A program made the position numbers and the translations under genes. A stretch of 64,000 nucleotides of DNA from Sipunculus nudus (taxonomy: Eukaryota; Annelida; Sipuncula; Golfingiida; Sipunculidae), in NCBI GenBank assembly GCA_026874595.1, contig CM049322.1, positions 44,022,840-44,086,839 on the forward strand, in the 5' to 3' direction. The notes beneath the pieces are model-generated. The model was not told where the DNA came from and did not search any database. It saw only the letters and a list, made by a program, of their open reading frames with translations. Position 1 is the first letter of the stretch. Every line of letters starts with the position of its first letter. Positions 53,622-64,000 of this stretch are shown one piece after another.

Positions 53622-54280
53622 TTGCCTTGTGCTAAACTTATTTAAAATATGATGCACGGCTGTAAAGATCCCAAACGATACTCAGAAGCGCAGATACGCT
53701 CACAATGCCTTAAAACTACCTTTGAGACATCTTAGAGTTATTAAAATGCTCCCAATAAGTGAGTTTCAGTTTTTCATTTACTATGGCATATATGTAATTA
53801 AACCTTTCATATTGTGTTAGACCAGAGGGAAAAGTAGGTACCCTATGAAATCATTTTGTTATTCACATTCCTTTCGTTGCATGTGCTTGTTTCTGGTGTA
53901 GGTTGACATCGTTCTTTGTCAACGTTTAGCTAAATGTGTGTTTGATAATAGCCTTTTAAGCAAATGGCAATACGGTGGATCCCTGAATACAGGATACAAG
54001 TATGTGTAAAACCGACTTCACCCTTAGTTAAGTGCTACCATGATTTACCCGTTACTCCTGTGCGGCCTTATTGTTGGACTAAAGTTATAATGTTATCGAT
54101 GTCACCAAATATCTTGACACCAAATATCTTTGGCGACACACTAACTGTAATCATGGTGTTTCATCGTGCTGTTGATGGTTAATTAAAGCAGCTACCAATG
54201 ACGTTTACATGTCAAGTCACACTGACGCAGGCCGTTCGTAGCTCAAACCCGCACACGGAAGTAATTGACGTATTCATCTG
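53620..54280. other. Non-coding stretch
   Basis: No gene or structured element recognised. ATATCTTGACACCAA-type short tandem (about 54108-54135) only. Confidence 0.5.

Positions 54281-54281
<1 letters not shown>

Positions 54282-54325
<44 letters not shown>
54282..54325. repeat. (TA)n microsatellite
   Basis: About 44 bp of TA. Confidence 0.95.
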
Positions 54326-54331
<6 letters not shown>

Positions 54332-54354
54332 AAACCGTGCCATGCCATTTGATT

Positions 54355-55810
54355 GCTACATGAGTTTATTTTGGATAGATTTTATGTATGTTTAGGTGAT
54401 TATTTTCATATCGTTTTCATATGAGTGTTACACTTGATACGCGTCCTATTTGTTTTGCACTCTTTCAGATCATATGTAAACAAACACTATATTAAGATGG
54501 ACGTATTTGGCATTTAATAATTTGTAACAGACTATGATATTTTGCTGGACATAGCCTTAATCATCCAGTAGAATAAATTGAATCAACTTTTGTTAAACGT
54601 TGTTTAACTTATTTGACATACATGGGCAGGTTTCAGGTCTCTTTTATTGTTATGCGCTTTAAACTGTTACAAACACTGCCTTGTGGCTTGCGACATTGAA
54701 CCACAGCACAACCACTGACCTTAATAGTTTGTCTCATTTTTAGCAACACCAGCTTATTCCATAAAATATAAATAACATATATTTATAATATATATATATA
54801 TATATATATGAATATTATATTGGGATGTTAGGGTGTTTTGTTAACCTCTAAAGGGGTTATTAATTGAAGAGTGTGATTGCAAAAGAGACACTGAACTAAG
54901 AAAAATTAATTCTAAATATATGTTTATATATGTATATTCTGCTCTTATTTTTTATAGATATGTTTTGCTCATCTTATTGTTATTTATAAAATTTTTTATT
55001 AGAAATGAAAAAAAATGACAGTTTTTTAAAAGAAAAAAAATAAAGTCTCCTTGCACCGGCTCTCAGTCTAAAAAAATGGGAAGCGTTTTAATAAGCGACA
55101 GTTTACCCTTTACTTTAAAGGTGAAGAAGTATTGGCACCTAACAGATGTTTTTACCACGGCTACTGTGGTAAGATTACATTTTTGTTTTATTATTGTTTC
55201 TATTCAGTTGCTGTTAAAGGGGTTTCAATACTAACAACAGCAATAATAATAATTATTATAATATTTTTCCTGCTGCTATTGCTACTTACTTTTAATATAA
55301 TAACCTTCATCACCAGCACTCTGTTATTATTATTATAACCATTATTATTAGTAATAATTTACAGAATCATCACGTTTCTGCTACAAGTACCGGTTTTACT
55401 ATTTTTGTTAGTAGTAGCAGTGTTTGTAGTTGTTGTTGTTTGGTGGTATTCATGATAATTTTAGCCTGATCGTAGTAACATTTGTATTTCCAGTATTATC
55501 ACTGTAATAAAACTGATCAATCTGCTTCATATTGTATCTTTCTTTACTGATTATCACGGCAGTGACCTGTTCATTATTCAAACAGTGTCAGTTGTGTCTA
55601 ATGTGAGTAATCGATAAGCGTGTCATGTACAAATCAAGGGCATCCTCGCTTCCGTTAAGTGTCCAATAACCTCAAGTGTGATCTGATCGCAAACACCGTG
55701 AAGTGCCTTGACAAATACGATAATGATTAGGTCGTGTGTAAATACTAATGCGCGATATTTGCGGCACTAATGCGTGTATAGGAGCGACAGTTGAAACTAT
55801 GTTCATTTGA
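54355..55810. repeat. Large diverged inverted repeat, left arm
   Basis: Collinear with the reverse complement of about 61290-62613. Landmarks: TCATATCGTTTTCATATGAG (54409) with 62550-62570; GATTGCAAAAGAGACACTGAA (54875) with 62090-62110; ATCAATCTGCTTCATATTGT (55516) with about 61560; and the CACTAATGCG module (55760) with about 61315. It is interrupted by unrelated simple repeats. No coding sense. Confidence 0.75.
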
Positions 55811-56309
55811 CGAAGCCCTTTACTTCATTACATCACTTTAACAGAAACAAAATATATGTAAACTTCAAAAGTTTTATTTAAATATTTTATTTTTGAAATG
55901 ACACAAAAATAATACAGTCGCATAATATATGGAATATACCTATCCCTCCATGTAAGATAAGCACGCGACTAACCCCTGTCCATCGTAAATCATATACACA
56001 TGTAAAGACACTAATGGTTTCTTTGGCAGGTAATTATGTATTGTCTGGTGATCTAAATAATGGAAGGAACGATAATAAATATCCGTTCTTTAAATTTATG
56101 CCGACAACGTTCAGATTTCAGGAATCACCATTAGAATAATTTTGCGATTATTTCAACTAAGCTAATCAGTCGTTATATCTGCACTTAATGTATTCCCAAC
56201 ACAAAATAGTGTAAATTGATTCCAGAGAAACACCCACACACACACATACTAATACTAATACTAAACTAATGATATATATATATAAATATAAATATATATA
56301 TGTTATATT

Positions 56310-56379
<70 letters not shown>

Positions 56380-57063
56380 AATGATAATTATAAATTATAA
56401 TAACACATAAAATATATAAAATATAAACATAAATTACACATAATAATACTGATAATATTAAAACTAATATTATAATAATAGTTATAATAATAATAACCGT
56501 TGTTTGAACGAAGAGCGAAATTTGCTCATAATTGAACGAATGGAGACTCAAAATACAGACCGGCTCGTCGATATTGAAAATTTACAAGGTCTTGTTAGTA
56601 TACATAATGTTGCTCTGTAATATTGTACTTAATTATCATTGCTTTCATTTTCAAGTTTGTTCATAATTATATTATTTCTGATACTGTAAATGATCATAAT
56701 AATGATAATAATAATAATAAGGATAATGTTAAAAATAAATTACTTATTATGATAATAATAAATTTGATGATTATAATAATTGTAACAACGAATTATTTTA
56801 TGAAAATTATATTAATATTATTTATTATTAATATGAGTTTTAGTAGTGGCTCTAAAAGCTGTAGTTACAGTAGCAGTATCGGTATAGAAGAAGTATTAGT
56901 AACAGCAGTAACAAAAACAGCAGAACATTTTTGTAGTAGTAGTATCGGTACAAAATGGATTTGGATATATTAGTAGTTTTTGAAGGAGAATCAGTCTTTA
57001 AAGAAAAAAAAAAAAAACGCTCGCTCGGATTTTTCTGGTTATTCTCGACAGTTCGCCATTCTT

Positions 57064-57116
<53 letters not shown>

Positions 57117-57580
57117 TTATAAACACATACAAGTATCACCTGTCTAAAGTAGACTGCATTTTGACCCGTTAGTTATTTTACCTAGGGGCACACAGTGTAA
57201 AGTGGCATGACAAATATGAAAATGATTAGGCTGTGTGTATATGATAAGGCGCGACCTATTCGGTACCAATAGGTGTATCTGAGCCAAGGTGAACCCCCAT
57301 ATATCCCTTAATGAGACATCTGTTAAAAACACCCATTCGATATGAACAAAAAATAATGGTATTTCATTATCGTTTCGTTGTATTTTATTGATGACGCAAT
57401 GAATAGCAAATTAATTATCATCTGGCATATATCGATTCCCTTTCCCTTGCCACCTGTCGATAGTATTGATAATGCCGCTATCGTTTGTGACAAAAAATAT
57501 TATTCCCGGAGTAAATTATTGTATATTGTCTTGTGATCTAAAATATACAGCTGCTAATGATTATGAACCGTTGTTTCATT
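55811..57580. repeat. Diverged direct repeat of the same locus, with TA tracts
   Basis: 57160-57330 resembles 55670-55800 (GCATGACAAATATGAAAATGATTAGG versus CTTGACAAATACGATAATGATTAGG, cut here to show order) and 57500-57600 resembles 56020-56120 (TTGTCTTGTGATCTAAA versus TTGTCTGGTGATCTAAA). It contains (TA)n at 56313-56377 and 57068-57112. A non-coding, decayed tandem duplication. Confidence 0.6.
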
Positions 57581-57973
57581 GATGATAACAAAATTCAGAT
57601 TTCACCGAGCGGTCAAGTTAGCCCTGGGGGGCTGGTGGGTCCGGTCGGCGGATGCAAGGGAAGGGGGGGGGGGGGGGGAGAGAAGGTCTGCCAGGATGGA
57701 CTTTAAAACTCTATACGCCGTTTCTTTTCACACCGATCTTGTGTTTTCAGATAATGTAAAATTTATAAGGTTTAGGTGAAATTGCTCGAACGGTGATGGT
57801 GGATGTTGAAAGAAGAATGTTTCCATACACCTGGTGTTTGTATATTCAATATGTTGGATTCATTCAGAGACACATCCATCCTGCTCGTTCAGATTTCTCA
57901 GTCATTCACTTATATTCTTCCAAATATATATAGCATATTAATAAAATTTAATAGTTTAGAACAGAACTATAAT
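57581..57973. other. Non-coding stretch with G tract
   Basis: No gene recognised. A G-rich tract of about 16 G lies at about 57663-57678. Confidence 0.5.
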
Positions 57974-58187
57974 ACAGGGATGCTGAAGATCGCATCATAT
58001 ATGACATATTTAACAACAGTAGTTTTTACAGTCTAACTTCTTCATTCATTATCTGCCAAAGAAAATACCCCATACTATCTACAGGGATGCTGAAGATCGC
58101 ATCATATATGACATATTTAACAACAGTAGTTTTTACAGTCTAACTTCTTCATTCATTATCTGCCAAAGAAAATACCCCATACTATCT
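57974..58187 (+). repeat. 107-bp perfect tandem duplication
   Basis: 57974-58080 is repeated as 58081-58187 (both begin ACAGGGATGCTGAAGATCGC) with no difference seen; therefore recent. Confidence 0.95.
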
Positions 58188-59337
58188 AACAACTAAAACA
58201 CAATGGAATCCAACCCTCCCCAGCAAATTCATATGACAACCTATACTATTTCCTATATTACCACAAAAATTAAAAATGTAACATAATGTTCCTTCCAATA
58301 TCTAACAGTAACATAAAAGGGAACATTTTTAACAATATGGCTGAGGTTATTTAAAATCCGCAGTAGTATTTACAAATCTTTATATCCAAACTTTACACAG
58401 TAATGTACACTACTACGTTATTATTCCTTAATTCATTATAGATTCTGATTCGACAAGGAGAAAACAGTTCATTCATATAACCTTGCAAACCATTAATTTA
58501 ATATAATAAATTGAAAGACATCAATATTCAGCGGGATGTGTCAATCATTTTTCAGTAGTTAGCATCTGGTTGTTTTATCTCTCAAAGCATAACATGTTCT
58601 TTCCTTGGTGAATTGGTCTATAAGCCTCCAAAAGCTGATAAGTCAAAACAGCTGATTTAAGGTAAATATAAGTTTATTTCACGGGTTCCGTTAAGATTAA
58701 CTGAGGTCGATAGTGATTAAATTCCATTGTGACAGCTGACAACAGTGGCAGCAGTCAGTGGCGAAATGTCAATTTACTAAACGCTCGAGTTGCCGAGAAT
58801 AAATGATTCTTCCAGGTTAAATGTAATTTTTGAAGTAGGTAATCCCCGTTTTTACATAGTCAAACACAAGGACAGGGAAAAATACTGTTGGCGTAAATCA
58901 TATAATTTAAGAAAATGTTTGGGGGAGAACCGAATATAATCCTACAAGTGTACCCCTGCTCTATTTATAATAATAACAAAGTAGCGTGGCTTCAGTGCCA
59001 TGTCAGGTGCTGTTTACGACTGCTGGTTAAATGAAACCCATAACACTGAAATTTAGGAAACTTATTATTTAATTAAAAAAGTAAGGAACTTTCCTCCTGA
59101 AAATAGGAAACTTTCCTCCCAAAATAAGGAAAGATTCCCCCTAGAAAAAGAAAAAAAAAAACTTCCTCTCAGATGAGTAACGCAGACGACACGATTCGTG
59201 ACGTCATTATTTAGATGGTGATATCATTTATTGTTACTCCTGTAAAAAAAAACATGGACATTATAATATTGGATGAAAAATAATAATAATAATATATCAG
59301 ATTGTAACACTGATTTAACAGTATAAAAATATATAAG
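58188..59337. other. Non-coding stretch with small palindromic minisatellite
   Basis: No gene. 59070-59165 holds about four degenerate 20-bp units around GGAAACTTTCCTCC. Otherwise AT-rich. Confidence 0.55.
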
Positions 59338-59522
59338 TGGAGCTGAAATCGGAGCCTACTCCCAAATTCAGACAGCTAATTTATCCGGATTTTAGTCAGT
59401 CGAGGCTGAAAGTCATGTTTATCGTTCATACAAACCTCGTGATAAACGAAAACAGAATATCAAATAACTAGCCGAAAATTATATATATATATATATATAT
59501 ACAATATATATATTGTATATAT

Positions 59523-59574
<52 letters not shown>

Positions 59575-60326
59575 CGTAGGGTAAGATACGGAGTGACGCC
59601 CTTAAGATAGACTAACACGTTTGTTAACACACGAGCTTTCGAAGCACACAGGCTTCTTCGCCAGGTGGTAATTAAGTGGGAACGTGTAAAGAGATGTTAA
59701 ATATGATGGAATGACCATGTATAGGGTCCATAATGCCAGTAACAGTGTATTTACGTTCTGATTGGATATTTAGTAATATTATAACAATGATGCCCTGTGT
59801 TGACATGGTTCAGCGCAGTACGCATCGCTTCACTCCGAGAAACCGCACGAAGGTCTACGTCATCCACATAATGACGTTTCGTCGAAGGGTTGCTTGTATT
59901 GGTCCGAAGTCCTTAATCTTTGACAAGTTTTGCCGATATATATGGCTTTAGGACATAAATAAATGTATTTAAGAACACGTTTCCTTTGCTAGTTCAAGTA
60001 AATTTGCAATACATAGTGCATGTTTTCCCGATAATTTGGACATTATCGCCTTGGGCAATGAGAGGATACGTAAGGCAGCGTGGTCATGCATGGAAACATA
60101 CCATTTTGAATGCGTTTTTGGGTGATTTTGTAATTTACTAACTAGTTTCGCAGAGTTTTGGCTTGTTTATATGCCAATATTGGTGGGTTCGAAAAAGGGT
60201 AGAAACGACAGGGTCCGCAGTTAGAAGGAGTTTCGGGTTTGTATGAAATATAAACATGCCTTTCAGCCTCGACTGAAATTCAGGATAAAATTGCTGTCTG
60301 ATTTCGGGTGTAGGCTTTCAGCTCCA
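59338..60326. mobile_element. Foldback element with about 100-bp inverted ends
   Basis: The left arm (59338-59440) and right arm (60233-60326) are inverted repeats at about 80% identity, with outer ends TGGAGCTGAAA and TTTCAGCTCCA. Inside are a TA tract (59478-59573, with internal CAAT interruptions), the hammerhead-like motif (59637-59664) and a 72-codon frame at 59733 without recognised features. The right end abuts sequence homologous to the single-copy locus at 38750 (ACTTTGAC), which supports insertion there. Confidence 0.7.
59637..59664 (-). ncRNA. Hammerhead-ribozyme-like core, degenerate
   Basis: Minus strand: CUGGCGA (59664-59658), a perfect 5-bp stem GAAGC/GCUUC with a 6-nt loop (59656-59641), then GAAA (59640-59637). 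This is the order of a hammerhead catalytic core (CUGANGA, stem II, GAAA), but with G for the invariant A of CUGA. Stems I and III are not convincing. Probably a relic such as those found in Penelope-like elements. Confidence 0.35.
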
Positions 60327-60461
60327 CTTTGACCCCGGACTGTGTTGGTATTCAGTATGTCAATTTGTTCTCAATGAATTACGATAAAATTGTGTAGACA
60401 GACACTATGGGTTATAAATAATAATTGATTAATTCACGGTCATTTGCGAACAAAACGTTTG

Positions 60462-60683
60462 ATGGGAGTCATGAATAAACGGCTAAGCAGGAATCTTATG
60501 TCGACCGATGGGGCCTCCGTAAAGGCATTGCTACAGTCATATGGAAGTGTGCACTGTAGGGACTTTCCAAATGGGTGTTCTCAGGCAGATATCTTAATTA
60601 AATTAGCGGACGGGTTTGAAGTTGATAAAAAACAATATATGTATAACGCTCGTAAATATGATAGGACACAATTAGCAGTCTAG
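60462..60683 (+). CDS. Small hypothetical ORF, possible exon
   Basis: 73 codons from the first ATG; the frame is open a little further upstream without an ATG. The composition looks coding (ASVKALLQSYGS, SQADILIKLADGF, YNARKYDR) and is soluble and charged. The paralogous stretch at about 38862-38945 has the same opening (ACCGATGGGGC) but hits stops at once, so this is either a surviving exon or chance. No family is recognised; no signal peptide or membrane segment. Confidence 0.3.
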   Translation: MGVMNKRLSRNLMSTDGASVKALLQSYGSVHCRDFPNGCSQADILIKLADGFEVDKKQYMYNARKYDRTQLAV

Positions 60684-60843
60684 CTTTGTCATTGAAGACA
60701 CGAGGTACATATAGGCCGCGTATCGTTATCCAAAATTATGAAAATATTGAACTCTACGTTTCATCTTTTCTTTCACTTTTCTGCATTATGATTTTAGCTA
60801 GACATATATTCTTATACTGTTATATCAGTGTTACAATGTGACA

Positions 60844-60846
<3 letters not shown>

Positions 60847-60902
<56 letters not shown>

Positions 60903-60920
60903 TTATTATTATTATTATTT
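60847..60920. repeat. (ATT)n microsatellite
   Basis: About 24 units with one interruption. The homologous position at 39338-39360 has a short ATT tract. Confidence 0.95.
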
Positions 60921-61289
60921 TATCGAAGGATAAAAATGTCAATTTAATCATCTTCTATGAAAGAACGATTCATTACTATCAGTAGTTGTATCTGTTAAAT
61001 CACGAAACAATTTTAGAAAATCATATTGATTTTGTCTTAAAATATAACTTTAGTTATCAATATAATCGGCAGGTGGCGCTCACGTGACTCTCTTACACAC
61101 GAGAATCAATATATTATTAATATTAATTATGCTTTAACCAGACAACTATATTCATGATATTATGCGATGCAATTATTTTTGTGTCAGTTCAATAATCAAA
61201 TACTAAAAAAAAGCATAAATGTTAACATATATTTTGTTTCTGTAAAAGTGATGTAATGATGTAAACGTGCTTTATCAAGTGTTAATATT

Positions 61290-61746
61290 TTCAACTGTTG
61301 CTCCTGTACACGCATTAGTGCCGCAAATGTCGTGCATTACCATATACACACGATTTATTCATTATCATATATGTCATGGCACTTCCCGGTGTTTGTGACC
61401 AGATCACGTGACACTTGTGGTTATTGGACACTTTACAGAAGAAAAATTACACTGGTGTTGTACTTGATACGCTTATCCATGACCCACATTAGAAACAACT
61501 GATATTGTTAGAATTATGAACGGGTCTAGGCCGTGATAATCAGTAGAGAAACATACAATATGAAGCAGATTGATCCGTTTTATTACAGTGAGGATACTGG
61601 AATTACAAATTTTACTACAGCCAGATTGCATTTATTTTTAATGCCACTAAAACAACAACAACTAAAAACACTGCTGGTATTAGCACAAATAATATCATCG
61701 GTACTTATAAAGGGAACGTGATGATTCTGTAAATAATAGTAATAAA

Positions 61747-61780
<34 letters not shown>

Positions 61781-62613
61781 GTAATAGTAATAATGATAAA
61801 AAAATAGTAATAATAATAATTACAAAGTGCTGGTGACGAAGGTCATGATAATAAAAGTGAGTAGTAATAGCAGCAGGACAAATATTATAATTATTATTTT
61901 TATTGTTGTTGTTATTATCACAACCTCTTTCACAGAAACTGAATAGGAACAATAATAAATAGATAAAGTGATAATCTTACCACAGTAGCAGTGTTAATGT
62001 CAGGAATATAAATCCACTTTTAACTATTAAAAAAAGTTTTAATTTTTAAAATTACACTAACAGCAATATGTAGAACTCATTTTTCTTAGTTCAGCATCTC
62101 TTTTGCAATCACATACTTCAATTAATAACCCTCGAAGAAGTGACCAAAACACCCAAGCATCCCAATAACATATTGATATTGATATATTATAAATATATTT
62201 TATTAATATTTTGATTGAATAAGCTGGTTTTGCAAAATAAATCAGACTCACTATACAGTTGCGCGGTGGTTCAAAGTCGCAAGCCATAAGGCAGCGTTTG
62301 TAACAGTTTAAAGTGAATAACAATACAAGAGACCTGCAACCTGCCCATGTATATCAAATGAGTCAACCAACGGTAACAAAAGTTGATTCAATTTATTCTG
62401 GTGGATGATTAAAGCTATGTCGAGCAAAAATTTCATAATCAGTAACAAATTATGAAATGTCATATACGTCTATCGTAATATAGTGTTTGTTAACGTATGA
62501 TCTGAAAGGGTGCAAAGCAAATAGGACGCGTACCGAGTGTAGCACTCATATGAAAACGATATGAAAATAATCACATAAATGCACATAAAATCTATCCAAA
62601 ATAAACTCATGTG
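61290..62613. repeat. Large diverged inverted repeat, right arm
   Basis: Reverse-complement partner of 54355-55810 (see that entry). It includes the CACGTGAC module (61300-61490) and a TAA/AAT-rich tract (61740-61830) that matches the ATT-rich part of the left arm (55235-55340). The two arms enclose about 5.5 kb. Confidence 0.75.
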
Positions 62614-62703
62614 GCATACATATGGCATTTATTTCGAAAACTAATGACATTGCAATCACAGTTACTTAATGAATAAACTGACAACCTTAATATGTATATT
62701 CCC

Positions 62704-62915
62704 CAGTAGGGTACTGGCTGGCTGAGTGTTAAAACGTTCGGCCCTTCCTGCTGTCGACCCGGGTTCGATACCCGGTGTGTCTATGAAAGTGGGTTGTAAT
62801 TGCTAGTGGTTTTCTCTGGGTTCCCCGGTTTCCTTCACCAATACAGACTACATACAGCTCTCTTAGTATCTTCTATCTTCGCCTTTATTGTCTCGGATCA
62901 ACCAAAAAAATAAAC
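62704..62915 (+). repeat. tRNA-derived SINE
   Basis: The head is tRNA-like: A box TGGCTGAGTGTTAAAACG (about 62717) and B box GGGTTCGATACCC (62761-62773), 40-50 nt apart. The body contains GTGGTTTTCTCTGGGTTCCC and CGGTTTCCTTCACC, resembling the conserved central domain seen in several invertebrate SINE families. The 3' boundary is uncertain. Confidence 0.65.
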
Positions 62916-64000
62916 AAAAAACGACACAATCCCTCAAATTTGTCGTTGCTGAGGAGCCAGTGCTGGCTTGATTTCATAACATAGTTGTATGAATTGCGTA
63001 AACAACTACCAAGTCTAAGTAAATTAAACATTAACAGAATGAAAGGATTTATAATCTTTGTGTTAAAATAAAAGAATGGGAATTTTATTTTAATAATTTA
63101 TAACAAAATTTCATGATTGATAAACATATAAATAAAATGAAATTATTATATTTGTTCCTAATAAGAAAGAATGGTTAAAAATAAATTAATTTGATATAAA
63201 GTAAAAATGCGTTAGTATATTCTTTGTCGTATAATTAATTCTTTCCTGAGGACTTTGTATAATGGTTACACATATAACATCGATATCATATGGAAAAGTA
63301 AAACTGTTATTCCATTTAAGTTTAAAAATTAAGTGTGAAGTAGAACGAAATATATGTCCTTTGTTTTCTTCCAGATTCGTGTTGGGACCTATGACAAATG
63401 TTTGCTTCATAAACGAGGGGTATTCGGTAGCAGTATTGACTAAAATGTAAAGCATTACTGAAGGTATAACATTGATAATTACGCAGAATGAACGTGTTCT
63501 TCTTATCATATTTTGAGATATTTGCATGTACTAACTAGGCAAAACAATACCTGATAATAGCGGATGAAGAGTGTGAGATCAACGGAATCATGGGAGGGTG
63601 ATTATGCAGAGAAATGAGAGGGAGAGAATGCTCTCGCTCCCGTGCACTTTTTGACCTATATAACAACGATAATGTATTCATTGACGCGATTGTCACATGA
63701 CGTCGATATAAGCATAATCATTGCTCCTGTAGGAAAACAAATATATCACTGAGCGTGTACCATATAGTTATTGGAAAGGTTTGAGGTATTCCCAACACAG
63801 AACAGTGAGACTATATACAGGAAAGCGTCGTTACAATCAGATTTGGAATAACAAGAACATACGGTATAGAGTCTGCCATCAAAACAAATACAGCATGCAA
63901 CGGATCACAAAATTCATGTGGGTGTGTTGCTTATCTGTAGGAACTACCTTTTTACTGGTGAAACTAGGAAATGAAATGAGGTCGCCGGTTACCCAAAGGA
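62916..64000. other. Non-coding AT-rich stretch
   Basis: No gene seen. 63790-63820 (GTATTCCCAACACAGAACAGTG) resembles 56190-56215, another trace of the dispersed locus repeat. Confidence 0.5.

Larger units (their letters stand above)
60325..61290 (+). repeat. Member of the diverged locus repeat, third copy
   Basis: Collinear with about 38750-39760: TTCTCAATGAATT (60370), ACCGATGGGGC (60503), ATTATGAAAATATTGA (60735), GGCAGGTGGCGC (about 61070). It includes (ATT)n at 60847-60920. Confidence 0.65.

Noticed and set aside
62704-62785. Intact tRNA gene
   Set aside because: A and B boxes are present but no cloverleaf with a proper acceptor stem and anticodon arm could be drawn; fits a SINE head.

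Overview
The window reads as animal nuclear DNA, most likely from a mollusc and plausibly a bivalve. There are no dense ORFs or operons. Instead there are LINE retrotransposons, tRNA-derived SINE-like repeats, a 288-bp minisatellite carrying AGGTCA motifs, abundant (TA)n tracts, a C-type lectin exon and a large recent tandem duplication. The taxon call is an inference from the style of the repeats; no marker gene was found.

The left 20.6 kb is almost entirely retrotransposon. Reading the minus strand 5' to 3' (right to left) from 10.7 kb there is: the 3' end of an element (D, about 10.64-11.58 kb); a Jockey-type LINE (LINE1, 4756-10641) with a zinc-knuckle ORF1 and an endonuclease/reverse-transcriptase ORF2; and three gag-only elements (C1, B, A) that encode a CCHC protein but no reverse transcriptase. 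They abut head to tail. A second LINE copy (LINE2, 12118-20621) ends in a 34-nt poly(A) and carries in its 3' UTR a complete gag-only element (C2, 13079-14912), in the opposite orientation and flanked by a 12-bp target-site duplication. The gag-only elements share a 3' end made of a conserved box, a hairpin and a short pentamer- or hexamer-repeat tail. They must have been mobilised by an enzyme supplied in trans. This resembles Drosophila HeT-A with TART, or the mammalian HAL1 'half-LINEs'. It is the strongest candidate here for an undescribed system.

21.08-23.29 kb is a non-autonomous element with 13-bp terminal inverted repeats around about six 288-bp units. 23.60-38.86 kb is a tandem segmental duplication of about 7.65 kb that is nearly identical between copies. 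Each copy holds an unrecognised, frameshifted coding segment on the plus strand and a frameshifted C-type lectin-like exon on the minus strand.

38.9-64 kb is AT-rich and largely non-coding. It contains a 3.48-kb DNA transposon (45703-49180) with inverted ends and a broken gene that I associate with DUF7869-like proteins. It also contains a (TA)n-flanked hairpin (40.09-40.37 kb) and a 1-kb foldback element (59338-60326) with a hammerhead-like motif. Diverged copies of one ancestral locus recur at about 38.7-41.4, 54.4-57.6 and 60.3-62.6 kb, some of them inverted. No intact host gene with a full exon structure could be identified.
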